Assembly: GCA_902168185.1 (NCBI GenBank) | Contig: CABHOV010000046.1 | Coordinates: 248,001-312,000 of the forward strand | Direction of reading: 5' to 3' | Origin: an uncultured Bacteroides sp. | GTDB lineage: Bacteria > Bacteroidota > Bacteroidia > Cytophagales > Cyclobacteriaceae | Length of the DNA: 64,000 nucleotides | Part shown: piece by piece, positions 51,463 to 61,700 of the stretch | How the letters are laid out: every line of letters starts with the position of its first letter | Numbering within the stretch: the stretch's first letter is position 1 | Notes under the pieces: model-generated | Seen by the model: only the letters and a program-made list of their open reading frames with translations | Database searches by the model: none | What the model was told of the DNA's origin: nothing | Made by a program: the position numbers and the translations under genes

Positions 51463-52015
51463 GCTGACAAATCCATGTTTTTAAAGTATTAAACGTCTGA
51501 CGCGCGGAATCAATAACCTGCTCTTGCTCGCGATCATCAAACGTTTTCTCCAAGTGCTGTTTGAAGGATTCCCACATATACTGTGTCTTGTCCTTGTAAC
51601 TTAAAAAGAAAGAGAAGCCTTGATCTGATGGGATATTGAGTTGCCTGGCAATTACACCTGCAATAATCTTGCCTCCCAACGTTGAGCCTTCCATAACATA
51701 TACCATACCGAGCGCACGTGAATACGAATCGGCTACGGGAATCTCAAGACATAACGATGGCCGGGCAGTACCCGAGAAATACAGGATGTCTTGTAAAATA
51801 CTTTTCGATTTTCTGCGAGCATCGAAGTCAGGAAAATTGTCAGGCCCCAGGTAAGGTTGAACGGACCGCTCCACGGATGCATAGTATCCATACATTATAG
51901 AGAGAAGGCTGACGTACTTTTCTATTGAATCGATCTTTCTGATGATTTGCATCAGTTCTTTTTCTACCGCTGCGTGTTCAATTTTTGTTTCTTCTTTTAA
52001 CCGACTTGCAATCAT
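51449..52015 (-). CDS. bphO: Biliverdin-producing heme oxygenase
   Basis: The 188-residue helical protein has the proximal heme ligand His14 (KIEHAAVEKELM) and the signature MVYVMEGSTLGGKII. It opens heme to biliverdin, iron and CO. Overlap by 14 bases with the phytochrome gene shows that its job here is to supply chromophore. Bacterial BphO proteins commonly sit beside BphP genes. It is the first gene of the three-gene light-sensing operon. Confidence 0.93.
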   Translation of the reverse strand: MIASRLKEETKIEHAAVEKELMQIIRKIDSIEKYVSLLSIMYGYYASVERSVQPYLGPDNFPDFDARRKSKSILQDILYFSGTARPSLCLEIPVADSYSRALGMVYVMEGSTLGGKIIAGVIARQLNIPSDQGFSFFLSYKDKTQYMWESFKQHLEKTFDDREQEQVIDSARQTFNTLKTWICQHAEN

Positions 52016-52420
52016 TTATAAAAAGGCATAGCGCTTGGATATTCGAACATCTAAAATAACATACCTGATTTATATGGTACACCCGTTCTTCAAAAAAAAT
52101 GGCATGACATAAAATTTGTGATGCGCCATACCGTGGCATGAATTTTTATAAGCAACAACATACGTGTTGTGAGAATGTATTTCTACAACAATTGTGTATA
52201 ACTATCGGGTGGTTAAACGCATTTTATAAATACATATATATACAACGGAGTCAACAACATATTTTTTTTATGATAGTTGCAATTGCTATTTAGTTTTATC
52301 TATATTCGAGCATCTATTGCCTACAGGTAGGCAGGTTAGGATTAAAAACCGATAATTCCAGACGGGATGTTATCGGTTTTTTCGTTTATAGTATATACCA
52401 TTATAAGGGTTAGTGTACCT
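52016..52420. other. Intergenic region upstream of the phytochrome operon
   Basis: No gene is seen in these 405 bases. The sequence is AT-rich, including TACATATATATACAACG (52231-52247) and a T-run at 52262. A CCTACAGGTAGGCAGG element (52320-52335) resembles short dispersed palindromic repeats of Bacteroidota. A hairpin at 52344-52381 ends the sensor gene. The phytochrome operon promoter should lie between the hairpin and 52016, but no clean TAnnTTTG element is visible. Confidence 0.6.
52344..52381. terminator. Terminator after the membrane sensor gene
   Basis: A perfect 12-bp stem AAAAACCGATAA (52344-52355) with TTATCGGTTTTT (52370-52381) encloses a 14-base loop, with T residues on both sides in the two reading directions. 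It stops minus-strand transcription from the sensor gene (stop 52421) before the phytochrome operon. Confidence 0.85.
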
Positions 52421-54169
52421 TCAGGCAACGGTTTGGAGCAATCGAATTTTGTGAGCCGTGATGTCGGTCGCGAGTTTCAGAACACGCAACGGCTTTCCAT
52501 TCCTGTCGCGGATCGCGGAGTAACTTCCATGTATATATACTTGCGAACCATTTTTCCGAACCCGCTCATATTCACCCGGACGCGCAACACCTGCGGCAAG
52601 GTCTTGCCAGAATTGTTTGTACTCTTCTGTTCGTGCATACTGTTCATCAACAAAAATACGATGATGCTTTCCGGCTATCTCTTCCAGGGTATATCCCATC
52701 AACTTCAGGAAGGATGGATTTGCACTCAGAATGATTCCATCCAATGAGAATTCGATAGATGCTATACCACTGACATTGATCGCCTCAATTCTGCTTTCCA
52801 TCTCCGTGGTATTACGCTTCATCTCTTCCTGCGTTGCAGAAAGTTCTTCCATGTTCTGCCGCATCTCCTCTTCCTGCGAACGCATTTCTTCTTCGCGTTG
52901 CTGCGACTCTGCCAGCAAGATCCTGATTCGTTCGGTAGTTTTTACAGACAAGAAAGAGGTCGCGATAGCCTCCGATGCCTTCTTCATAAATTCAATCTGT
53001 CCATCGCTATAGGGAGTAAAGGAGGCGAACTCCATAACTCCTGTAACATCTCCATTTGCGAGCAGCGGCACAATGATGATACATGTAGGTGTTGCTAACC
53101 CGAGACCGGAAGTGATTTTTACATACTCACGCGGAACCTTTTTCATGATGATAATTTCCTTTTCCAGAAAGCATTGTCCTACAAGGGAGTCTCCTATAGC
53201 AATGCGTTTCTCCATATACTTCTTCCGGTCGTATGCATAACATGCTGTTAGCTTGAGATACTCACTTCCATCGGTATCTTTATCGAGGAGAAAAACAGAA
53301 CCCTGACTTGACCCGGTATATTTGGACATCTCATTGACAAGCTCATACGAAAGGGTATCGAGCGTATCCGTATGCTTTCGCAGAATTCCACCGATGGTAG
53401 CAATGCCTGCGGTAATATACTTCTCTGCTGTGTCGCGTATATTTGCTTCGATCAGGTTGTGTTGCATTTTGAATAATGATTTTCCAAGTTCATCATCATC
53501 CGATGACACATTGTAATCGATGTTGAGATTTCCTTTACTGATCTCCTCCGCAAAAACAATATTGCGTTTTATGTTCTTAACCTGTGCCTCCAGTTCTGAT
53601 TTTGCCTGCATCTCGCTGAACGTGCGTATTCCTAAATTATATCCCCACAAAGCGTTGATAAAAAGAATTACACCGGCTACGGCCGCGTGAATCACAAACG
53701 CTTGCAAGTTCATATAATCCAGTTGTGTGAAATATATACCTTTCATGCCGCTATACTGGAGGTAGGCGAATATACCATGATGCAGCAGGACAAAGACAAG
53801 TAGCGGAATCTGTAGCTTCCAGTTTTGAAACGTGATGAGGAGCGCTGATCCCACAAAGAAGAAAAAATGCATCTCAAACATACCATGCATCTGGTAAATA
53901 TACTGTGCTGAAAAAATGCCAACGATTACTGCGAGCACATACCGGTATAATCCGGAGTCTGGCAGGATCGTTTTGGTGGTATAGTAGCTCACAAGGCTAA
54001 GCCCTCCAGCCCCCACAGCTATAAGGTAGGTGTCGTAAAAGAATGCGAATACGATACCGAGAATGAAATATAGCGTCAGTGCTATATTCATAATGCGATC
54101 TGATTTCTTGTTGATGTCGGCAAACACACGGTTTCGTTGGGCTGCAAACACTTCAGGTGATACGTTCAT
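52421..54169 (-). CDS. Membrane sensor with HAMP-like, GAF and PAS domains but no transmitter
   Basis: Six membrane helices (about 28-190) hold conserved His and Met residues in the motif MHGMFEMHFFFF and in LLHHGIFAYLQ, which resembles membrane modules of some chemoreceptors and diguanylate cyclases. A HAMP-like linker, GAF (about 280-425), a Glu-rich coil and a PAS of the BdlA/Aer type (about 470-575, GYTLEEIAGKHHRIF) follow, and the protein stops there. Neither a kinase, cyclase nor methyl-accepting domain is present. It overlaps the upstream thioredoxin-fold gene by four bases, so the two proteins are made together. The ligand could be redox, heme or metal, but this is inference. Confidence 0.8.
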   Translation of the reverse strand: MNVSPEVFAAQRNRVFADINKKSDRIMNIALTLYFILGIVFAFFYDTYLIAVGAGGLSLVSYYTTKTILPDSGLYRYVLAVIVGIFSAQYIYQMHGMFEMHFFFFVGSALLITFQNWKLQIPLLVFVLLHHGIFAYLQYSGMKGIYFTQLDYMNLQAFVIHAAVAGVILFINALWGYNLGIRTFSEMQAKSELEAQVKNIKRNIVFAEEISKGNLNIDYNVSSDDDELGKSLFKMQHNLIEANIRDTAEKYITAGIATIGGILRKHTDTLDTLSYELVNEMSKYTGSSQGSVFLLDKDTDGSEYLKLTACYAYDRKKYMEKRIAIGDSLVGQCFLEKEIIIMKKVPREYVKITSGLGLATPTCIIIVPLLANGDVTGVMEFASFTPYSDGQIEFMKKASEAIATSFLSVKTTERIRILLAESQQREEEMRSQEEEMRQNMEELSATQEEMKRNTTEMESRIEAINVSGIASIEFSLDGIILSANPSFLKLMGYTLEEIAGKHHRIFVDEQYARTEEYKQFWQDLAAGVARPGEYERVRKNGSQVYIHGSYSAIRDRNGKPLRVLKLATDITAHKIRLLQTVA

Positions 54170-54795
54170 TGAAAAAGGTTCATTAGAAGACTAGACTTAC
54201 TATCAGCGGTTGGGAATTCACAACCGTACGACTTGGTGGCGAGCTGATCAAAAACGGGGGGATTTTTACCTGCGACCAGTGCCTTCAATGAGATCTCCGC
54301 AAAGTTGGTTTCCCGAACACTGCAGTATCGCGATGTATTGTAGTTGCCGCGATAAAACAACTTTTGATTTTTATCAATGATCACCGCTTGAGGTGTTGCG
54401 TAAACACCGCAGGCATGCGTTAAGGAATCGGCTATATCTTTTATTACCGGTATGTTTTCGTCATCAATCATGACGCGTGCCTGGTTGACATCCGCATACG
54501 CGGGAACGACAGCAAAGATCTGCACACTATCGCTGAACGTTTTTACAAGGTGACGAAAATGCTGGATGTTAAAACGTGAACACGGGCAATCGGGGTTAAA
54601 AAAATGAATATATACCGGTATATTTTTTCGGTAACCTTTCAGTGCATCAACGTCTATATATTCATGTACACTGCGTTTCGCAAAATGTGCCGGCACGGGT
54701 GTTGGCAATGCATATTTTAATTCCTGCGACCAGAATAAGGCCGCAATACCCGCTGCCGCAAGCACCAAAACACAGCTTACAAGTACTTTTCTCAT
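54166..54795 (-). CDS. Membrane-anchored thioredoxin-fold protein with CPCS motif
   Basis: The 209-residue protein has an N-terminal anchor or uncleaved signal (VLVLAAAGIAALFW) and a thioredoxin fold (about 45-190). The active-site segment reads FFNPDCPCSRFN instead of the usual CxxC, so the pair is CPC followed by Ser, as in DUF6436-like redoxins. The cis-Pro segment (YATPQAVIID) is present. Two more Cys (residues about 164 and 190) are near the C-terminus. It is cotranslated with the six-helix sensor gene (ATGA overlap), suggesting a redox link. Confidence 0.78.
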   Translation of the reverse strand: MRKVLVSCVLVLAAAGIAALFWSQELKYALPTPVPAHFAKRSVHEYIDVDALKGYRKNIPVYIHFFNPDCPCSRFNIQHFRHLVKTFSDSVQIFAVVPAYADVNQARVMIDDENIPVIKDIADSLTHACGVYATPQAVIIDKNQKLFYRGNYNTSRYCSVRETNFAEISLKALVAGKNPPVFDQLATKSYGCEFPTADSKSSLLMNLFQ

Positions 54796-54995
54796 CTCTC
54801 TCTTCGATCAATCGACATACGAACTAAACCCCGGGGACGGATTTCGTACGGCAATAAGAAAACAGCGATGTTGGCGGATTGTTTAAAAACTAAAAAAATA
54901 AAAGTGCTTATGGAGAAGGAGGAGCCAATTTACCAGTATCAGCCGTTGTTTAATGTTCAGCAACGAACATGCAGTGAAGCTGACACTTGATTAAA

Positions 54996-55029
54996 CAGTC
55001 TTCGTTCATGAAGACACGAACGAAGACTG
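54996..55029 (-). terminator. Hairpin downstream of the GH63-like gene
   Basis: CAGTCTTCGTTC (54996-55007) pairs perfectly with GAACGAAGACTG (55018-55029), ten-base loop, 59 bases after the stop of the minus-strand glucosidase gene. The T-tract is short. The 292-base gap here holds no visible gene. Confidence 0.6.
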
Positions 55030-55087
55030 AGATACATTATGAATGATGATAAATGCTTTGTTATGAAGACATCAATACGGAAGAGTG

Positions 55088-57709
55088 CTATGTATTCTTG
55101 GGTTGAATCAATTTCGCGACAAGCCCTGTCCAGCCGGTTTGATGTGTAGCGCCTACTCCTCTCCCATTGTCGCCATGAAAATACTCATAGAACAATATAT
55201 ACTTGTTAAAATCAGGATCGTTCTGCATGCGCTTCTCATGATTATATACCGGGCGCTTTCCGTCTTTATCTTTCGTAAAAATACTCACGACCCGTGCTGA
55301 TAGCTCATCTGCTATTTCAAGTAACGTGCGCATTTTTCCGGAGCCTGTAGGATGCTCTATTTTAAAATCTTCTCCATAATATTGATAAAAGCGTTGGAGA
55401 GATTCAATCAGCAAATAATTTACAGGGAACCAGATGGGTCCACGCCAGTTTGAATTACCACCAAACATTCCCGAATCGCTTTCGCCTGGTATATATTTAA
55501 CCGTAAGGTTATTTCCGTTGCTGTTAAAGGTATAGGGTTTGGCGTCATATACTTTAGATAATGCGCGTATACCATACGGAGAAAGAAACTCCGTTTCGTC
55601 CAGCATTCTTTTCAGAATACGTTTCATCCGGTGACCACGCAACAGTGATAACAAGTGGCGTTCTTTTCTCCCCTTCTCTGCCCAACGCGAAATAAGGTTT
55701 GCCAGGTCGGGTCTGTTCTTGAGGAACCACTCTAGTCGTTCGGTAAACTCGGGATTGGATTCAAAAACTTCCTCATCGAGAATCTCTACAGCAAACAACG
55801 GAATCAATCCTACCATCGACCGGACTTTCATCCGGATATCTTTATCATCGGAAGTATGCAGAACATCGTAGAAGAATTCATCTTCATCATCCCACAGGTC
55901 GATACCTTCGTTACCGATGTTGCGCATTGCACCTGCTATATATAGGAAGTGTTCAAAGAATTTTGTCGCCAGACTCTGGTACGTTGGATTTTCTTTGGCA
56001 AGCTCAAGCGATAAGCGCAGCATGTTTAAGGTAAACATCGCCATCCAGCTTGTACCATCGGTCTGCTCGATGAATTCCCCAGCAGGCATAGGCGCACTAC
56101 GATCGAATACACCAATGTTATCCATCCCGAGGAATCCTCCCTGGAAAATGTTATTCCCTTCGTGATCTTTTTTATTTACCCACCATGTAAAATTCAGCAG
56201 GAGTTTGTGAAAGACTTCTTCGAGAAATTTCCGGTCGCCTTTGCCGTTTTGTTTCTCATCAATCCTATATACTCTATACGTTGCCCATGCATGTACCGGT
56301 GGATTCACATCGCCAAGTGACCATTCATACGCAGGCAATTGCCCGTTGGGATGCATATACCATTCCTTTGTAAACAACAACAATTGCTGCTTGGCAAATT
56401 CTGCATCTACCAATGCGAGCGGTATAGTATGGAAGGCTACATCCCACGCGGCATACCAGGGATATTCCCATTTATCGGGCATCGAAATAATATCTGCATT
56501 GTGTAAATGCATCCATTCATGGTTCCTTCCCTTCTTGCGTTGTGCCGGTGGTGACGATTTTCCCGGATCACCATTCAACCAACGCGCAACATCATAGTAA
56601 TAGAATTGTTTGCCCCATAACATGCCGGCGAAGGCCTGGCGCTGTATATCTTTTTTATCTTCGTCTGCTATATTTTGCTGTAACTCCTGGTAGAATGCAT
56701 CGGCTTCTTCTACTCTGCTGTTCCATATAGTATCAAAATCACTGAAAGGTTTTGCACTGAAATTATTGGTGAGGCGAAGTAGGCGTGTAACTGTTTTTCC
56801 TGCCGGTACAGTTACATCATAATTAAATGCAGCCCGAGTACCGCGCGGGCTCCGATTTAACGTTCCTTTCTTTTTATTAACGATATAGTCGTTGATGCCA
56901 TCTTTAAATGTACCGGTGGATGGGTAATTATAGAGCCGTGCTGTATTCGTTTCATTCTCACAAAAAAGTGCTTCACCTTTTTCTTCTGTGAAAAGATAAA
57001 ACCGCCCGAGTTGTGGATGAATGATGAGAATTGTATGGGCATCATCCAGGTACATCTCAGGCTTGCGCGATTCGTTATTCCACTGCCATGTATTCCGGAA
57101 CCAGATGTGCGGAAGTATATTCACGGCTGCGTCTTCTGCTCCTTTGTTGTGTACAGTAATTTTAATCAGCAGGTCATCGGCATCTGCTTTGGCATACTCT
57201 ATAAAAACGTCAAAGTATTTTTTGTCATCAAATATACCTGTGTCCAATAATTCAAACTCCGGATCATTTTTACCTCTGCGCCTGTTTTCGTCTTTTAGCC
57301 ATTGGTATGGATACTCCCGCTGCGGATATTTATACAGCATCTTCATATAGGAATGTGTAGGAGTGCTGTCGAGGTAATAGTATTGCTCTTTGCAATCTTC
57401 TCCGTGATTGCCTTCGTAGCTGGTGAGACCAAAGATCCGCTCTTTCAGGATGGGATCTTTTTTATTCCAAAGTGCGAGTGAAAAGCAAAGCAACTGTTCA
57501 TCATCGCTGATGCCGCCAATGCCTTCTTCTCCCCACCGATACGCTTTACTTCGCGCTGCATCATGCGAAATATAGTCCCATGCATTTCCGTCAGCACTAT
57601 AATCTTCACGCACCGTTGCCCATTGACGTTCGGTCAGATAGGGTCCAAATTTTCGCCAGTTCTTTTGTTTAGCATGATCCTCCTGTAGACGTACTTTTTC
57701 TGCGGTCAT
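55088..57709 (-). CDS. GH63-like (MGH1-like) glucosidase
   Basis: The ATG at 57709 was preferred over a TTG three codons upstream. The 873-residue cytoplasmic protein has an N-terminal beta domain (about 15-330) and a C-terminal (alpha/alpha)6 barrel with WEYPWYAAWDVAFH, QLPAYEWSLGDVNPPVHAWA and WRGPIWFPVNYLLI, features of GH63-type and mannosylglycerate hydrolase-like enzymes. Acidic residues in AWDVAFH and in YEWSLGDVNPP are candidate catalytic ones. There is no signal peptide, so the substrate is intracellular. It follows the glucose dehydrogenase-like SDR gene by 60 bases on the same strand. Confidence 0.86.
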   Translation of the reverse strand: MTAEKVRLQEDHAKQKNWRKFGPYLTERQWATVREDYSADGNAWDYISHDAARSKAYRWGEEGIGGISDDEQLLCFSLALWNKKDPILKERIFGLTSYEGNHGEDCKEQYYYLDSTPTHSYMKMLYKYPQREYPYQWLKDENRRRGKNDPEFELLDTGIFDDKKYFDVFIEYAKADADDLLIKITVHNKGAEDAAVNILPHIWFRNTWQWNNESRKPEMYLDDAHTILIIHPQLGRFYLFTEEKGEALFCENETNTARLYNYPSTGTFKDGINDYIVNKKKGTLNRSPRGTRAAFNYDVTVPAGKTVTRLLRLTNNFSAKPFSDFDTIWNSRVEEADAFYQELQQNIADEDKKDIQRQAFAGMLWGKQFYYYDVARWLNGDPGKSSPPAQRKKGRNHEWMHLHNADIISMPDKWEYPWYAAWDVAFHTIPLALVDAEFAKQQLLLFTKEWYMHPNGQLPAYEWSLGDVNPPVHAWATYRVYRIDEKQNGKGDRKFLEEVFHKLLLNFTWWVNKKDHEGNNIFQGGFLGMDNIGVFDRSAPMPAGEFIEQTDGTSWMAMFTLNMLRLSLELAKENPTYQSLATKFFEHFLYIAGAMRNIGNEGIDLWDDEDEFFYDVLHTSDDKDIRMKVRSMVGLIPLFAVEILDEEVFESNPEFTERLEWFLKNRPDLANLISRWAEKGRKERHLLSLLRGHRMKRILKRMLDETEFLSPYGIRALSKVYDAKPYTFNSNGNNLTVKYIPGESDSGMFGGNSNWRGPIWFPVNYLLIESLQRFYQYYGEDFKIEHPTGSGKMRTLLEIADELSARVVSIFTKDKDGKRPVYNHEKRMQNDPDFNKYILFYEYFHGDNGRGVGATHQTGWTGLVAKLIQPKNT

Positions 57710-57769
57710 TAAAATCAAATGGTTAGGAAAAAAATGATATGTAAGACAAATCGCGTGTAATATAGAGTA

Positions 57770-58582
57770 CTAACCATTATCTTCAAATCCCGGGTACAGC
57801 AACATGCCGCCATCTACAAATAATGTAATTCCATTTACATACTCCGAGTCATCGGAAGCAAGCCACACTGCTGCGCGACCAACATCTTCAGCTTCACCGA
57901 TTCGCTTGGCAGGAATAAGTTTCAGTAGCTGATTATAGGCTTGTGGTGTTTGCCATGCAGCATAATTAATAGGAGTACGGATTGCCCCCGGCCCAATGCT
58001 GTTCACACGAATTTTCAGGGGAGCATATTCCTGCGCGATAGTTTTCATCAGCATCATTACTCCTCCTTTAGAGGCCGCATAGTTTGCATGCCCTGCCCAC
58101 GGAATTACTTCGTGCACTGAACTCATGCAAATAATTTTGCCGGCAGACAATGAACGCTCCGGTGCTACACCGCGCTTTATAAATTCTTTGATGGCTTCAC
58201 GCGCACATAGAAACTGGCCCGTGAGATTTATACCGATCACGTGATCCCATTGCTCCAGTGACATCTCGTGAAACTTTGCATCCTTCTGCAAGCCCGCATT
58301 GTTTACCAGGATGTCAATGGTGCCATACCGTTTTATAGTTTCGCTGAACATCCGAAGCACATCTTCTTCTTTACTAACATCTGCTTTTATAGTAAAGCCA
58401 TCACCACCTTCGCCCTTTATTTCTTTTAATACCTCTTCTGCTTTATCAGCACTGCTGGAATAATTTACAACCACCGCTGCACCGGCTGATGCCAACGCTT
58501 TTGCAACCCCTGCGCCTATTCCTGAACTGGCTCCGGTAACAATGGCTACCTGGCCCTGAAGCTTCTTTGTTTTTACGATCAT
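57770..58582 (-). CDS. SDR-family oxidoreductase, glucose 1-dehydrogenase-like
   Basis: The 270-residue protein has TGASSGIGAGVAKAL for the cofactor, NNAGLQ, catalytic Ser in ICMSSVHEVIPW and YAASKGG, and ends with VDGGMLLYPGFEDNG, the typical tail of bacterial glucose 1-dehydrogenases. The enzyme would oxidise glucose to gluconolactone with NAD(P)+. Being the first gene before a GH63-like glucosidase, it may oxidise the released glucose. Specificity is not proven by sequence. Confidence 0.86.
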   Translation of the reverse strand: MIVKTKKLQGQVAIVTGASSGIGAGVAKALASAGAAVVVNYSSSADKAEEVLKEIKGEGGDGFTIKADVSKEEDVLRMFSETIKRYGTIDILVNNAGLQKDAKFHEMSLEQWDHVIGINLTGQFLCAREAIKEFIKRGVAPERSLSAGKIICMSSVHEVIPWAGHANYAASKGGVMMLMKTIAQEYAPLKIRVNSIGPGAIRTPINYAAWQTPQAYNQLLKLIPAKRIGEAEDVGRAAVWLASDDSEYVNGITLFVDGGMLLYPGFEDNG

Positions 58583-58709
58583 GTTGATCTTTTTTTATTG
58601 ATTTACAATTATTCCTGATTTTCTGCAAGACAACATCGTGCGAAAGAAAAAATTGCTCCTGCTTCGGGTAGCGAAGTATCGCCATGCTCATCATCTCATA
58701 TATAAAAAA

Positions 58710-58740
58710 AGCGGGATAATTTTCCTCAAATTATCCCGCT
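58710..58740 (-). terminator. Rho-independent terminator of the second RND operon
   Basis: A perfect 13-bp stem AGCGGGATAATTT (58710-58722) with its complement (58728-58740) closes on five bases. On the minus strand a T-run of about seven follows (58703-58710), 21 bases after the RND stop at 58761. Confidence 0.93.
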
Positions 58741-58760
58741 GCTTTTCTTTACCGCTTAAA

Positions 58761-61700
58761 CTATATACGTGGTGGAATAAGTTTATATACTACCGGAGTT
58801 ACAATGCGTGAGAGTAATGTGGAACTGATCAAACCTCCGATCAACACGATCGCCAACGGTGCTATCAATGGATTGGTTGATAACGCAATCGGCAACAAAC
58901 CTCCAATGGCAGTCAGTGATGTCAACACGATTGGAAGAAATCTCACTTCACCCGCTTCGCGAATAGCTTCATCTACAGATTTACCTTGCAGTCGTAACTG
59001 ATTGGTGAAGTCAACCAACAGAATGGAGTTCTTTACTTCTACTCCGGCCAGTGCAATCAACCCGATGATGGCCACAAATGAAAGTGGATTGCCGGAGATT
59101 AAAAGTCCTAACAACGCCCCTACTATACCGAGTGGTATAACACTGAGCACGATCAGCATACTCTTAAATGTTTTGAACATTAAAATGAGTACTGCGACAA
59201 ACATAAATACCGTCATGATGATGATTGTACCGAGTCCTCCAAAAGAATCGTTGCTGGCTTCTACATCACCGCCCATCATATAGCTATAGCCTTCAGGAAG
59301 TTTTATCTTCTCCATCTTGCTCACTACATCACTGATCACTACACTATTCAGATATCCTTTCTCCACAGATGACGATACCGACACCATGCGTATTTTATTA
59401 TAGTGATCAATGCTCAGTGGTGACGTCTCTAATTTTAATGAAGCGATCTGATCCAGCGGCACCGGTGCGCCAAGGCGTGTATTCACAAACAGGTTATCAA
59501 GCGATGCGAGGGTGGCACGTTCCTTCTTGGGTGTCGTCAGGTATATATCATAATCCTCTCCATCGGCATCTGTGAAGTTGCCCATGTTAAGACCTGCTAC
59601 AGCAAGTCGTACCGTGCGGTCTATATCTACGGTATTGATACCCGTCATTCGTGCTTTGTCCTGGTTGATTACAACGCGCATATCACTTTTCAGATTGTTC
59701 ACCGGATTGTTCACATACAATGTACCTTCGGTTTGCTTCATCATACTTTCAACGCGTGCTGCCAGTGTACGAAGTGTATCGAGGTTATCACCGAATAATC
59801 GAATCTCAACCGGTGCTACTATCGGTGGACCTTGTTCGAAATTTTTTACTTCAATTTTAGCACCGGCATGTTGATTAAATTCATCGCGGAGCTGGTTGAT
59901 GATTTCAAGCTTACGATCTGGCGATGTGTGCTCATCCAATTGAACAAAAGTCTGTGCAAAGTCTGTACGCTCATTCTCCTGCGTTACGTTATAATATACT
60001 CTTGGATTTCCTTTCCCTACATTCGAAGCATAGTATTTCACTTCCGGAATTTTACTTACCGCTTGTTCTACATATAGTGACACAGAGTCGGTCGCCTCTA
60101 TATTGGTTTGCAACGGTGTAATGGTATTGATGATAAACTGTGGTTTTTCAGAGGCGGGGAAGAGACCAAAGCCTATGACCGGGAATAATTGCAGTGACGC
60201 TATAAATACAACGCCTGCTACCACCATGGTGATAATGGGATGCTTCAGTGCTTTATCCAGCAGTATAGAATAACTTCCATGAATCAACTTTTGCATGCCG
60301 CGAAGAAATATATTTCCGTCAGCATTTTCGTGGCTCTTTAAAATGCGGCTCGACAGAAACGGAATCACCGTAATGGAAACAAGCATAGAAGCAAGTACCG
60401 CCATAATTACTGCAAGCGGCAATCCGCGGATAAAATCACCAGCACCTTCCGGCAAAAATACCAGCGGCATAAAAGCGATGATCAGTGTTACTGTACATCC
60501 CACCACAGCAAGACCAATCTGGCGTGTAGCCTTCAGCGTTGCATCCAGTCGGGAATGTCCTTCGCGCATCCATCGCTCTATATTTTCAACCACCACAATG
60601 CTGTCATCTACCAATAAACCCAAGGCTACCACCAGTCCTACTATACTTAACTGATTCAAACTGATTCCAAAAAGATTGAGCAATACCAGACCAATCGCCA
60701 GTGATAATGGAATAGAGATCATCACAATGGAAGCAGCTCTCCATCCTAATGGTAACAGTGTGATCGATACTAGTAAAATAGCAATTAGGAAATCTTTTCC
60801 TAAACCAGCTAATCTTCCATTCACATTATCCGCCTGATCAAAATGGTGTACCATGTCGATGTTAGAAGGCAACTTTTTAGCGAAAGATTCCAATACGGGT
60901 TTATATACCTTTTGTGTATTGGTAATGTTCAACCCTGATTTTTGTGCTGCGATGACAAATACGCAACGGTGTCCGTTCAACCTGGTGATGTGTTTGGTCT
61001 CATCAAAAGTAGTATAGGCGTCTGCTACATCTTTAAGAAGTATATTCTTTCCATTGGCAGAGTATACAATGGTGTTCTTGATTTCTTCGAGTCCTTTATA
61101 GTTACCACTGGTTTTGATGCTGAACGACTTTGAGCCCGCAACTATACTTCCTCCGGGAATGTTGGCCATTTCACTTTGCAAACTTCCTGTAATAGCATCC
61201 AGCGGTATATGCATTTGTGCAATCTTTTCAAGACGCAATTCTACCCGCACGATCTGTTCTGGAAGTCCTTGTATTTCGACATTCTTCAACAGCGTGATTT
61301 TTTCCAATTCATCCTTCAACGCTTCTGCATGGAATTTCAATTTTGTGCGCGATGCATTTTCTGAGATCAACGCGATCTGTAAAATATTTACATCCGAGGG
61401 TTGGAACTTGTTGATCTCCAAACTAAATATATCCTCGGGTAATTCAGGGCGAAGACTGTTTATCTCGCGTACAATTTCCTGATACTTTTCATCCGGATCA
61501 CTTTCATATTTATACTCGACACGAAATACTGCAAGCCCATCGCTGATCGTAGTGCGAATACGCTTCATGTCTTCAAGCTCATTAATCCTTTCTTCAATCG
61601 GATCAACTACCAGTTCTTCCATATCTTTTGGGCTGGTGCCTGGATATACCACTATAACTGCAAACTGAGGAGACTCCACATCCGGGTCTTCACTACGGGG

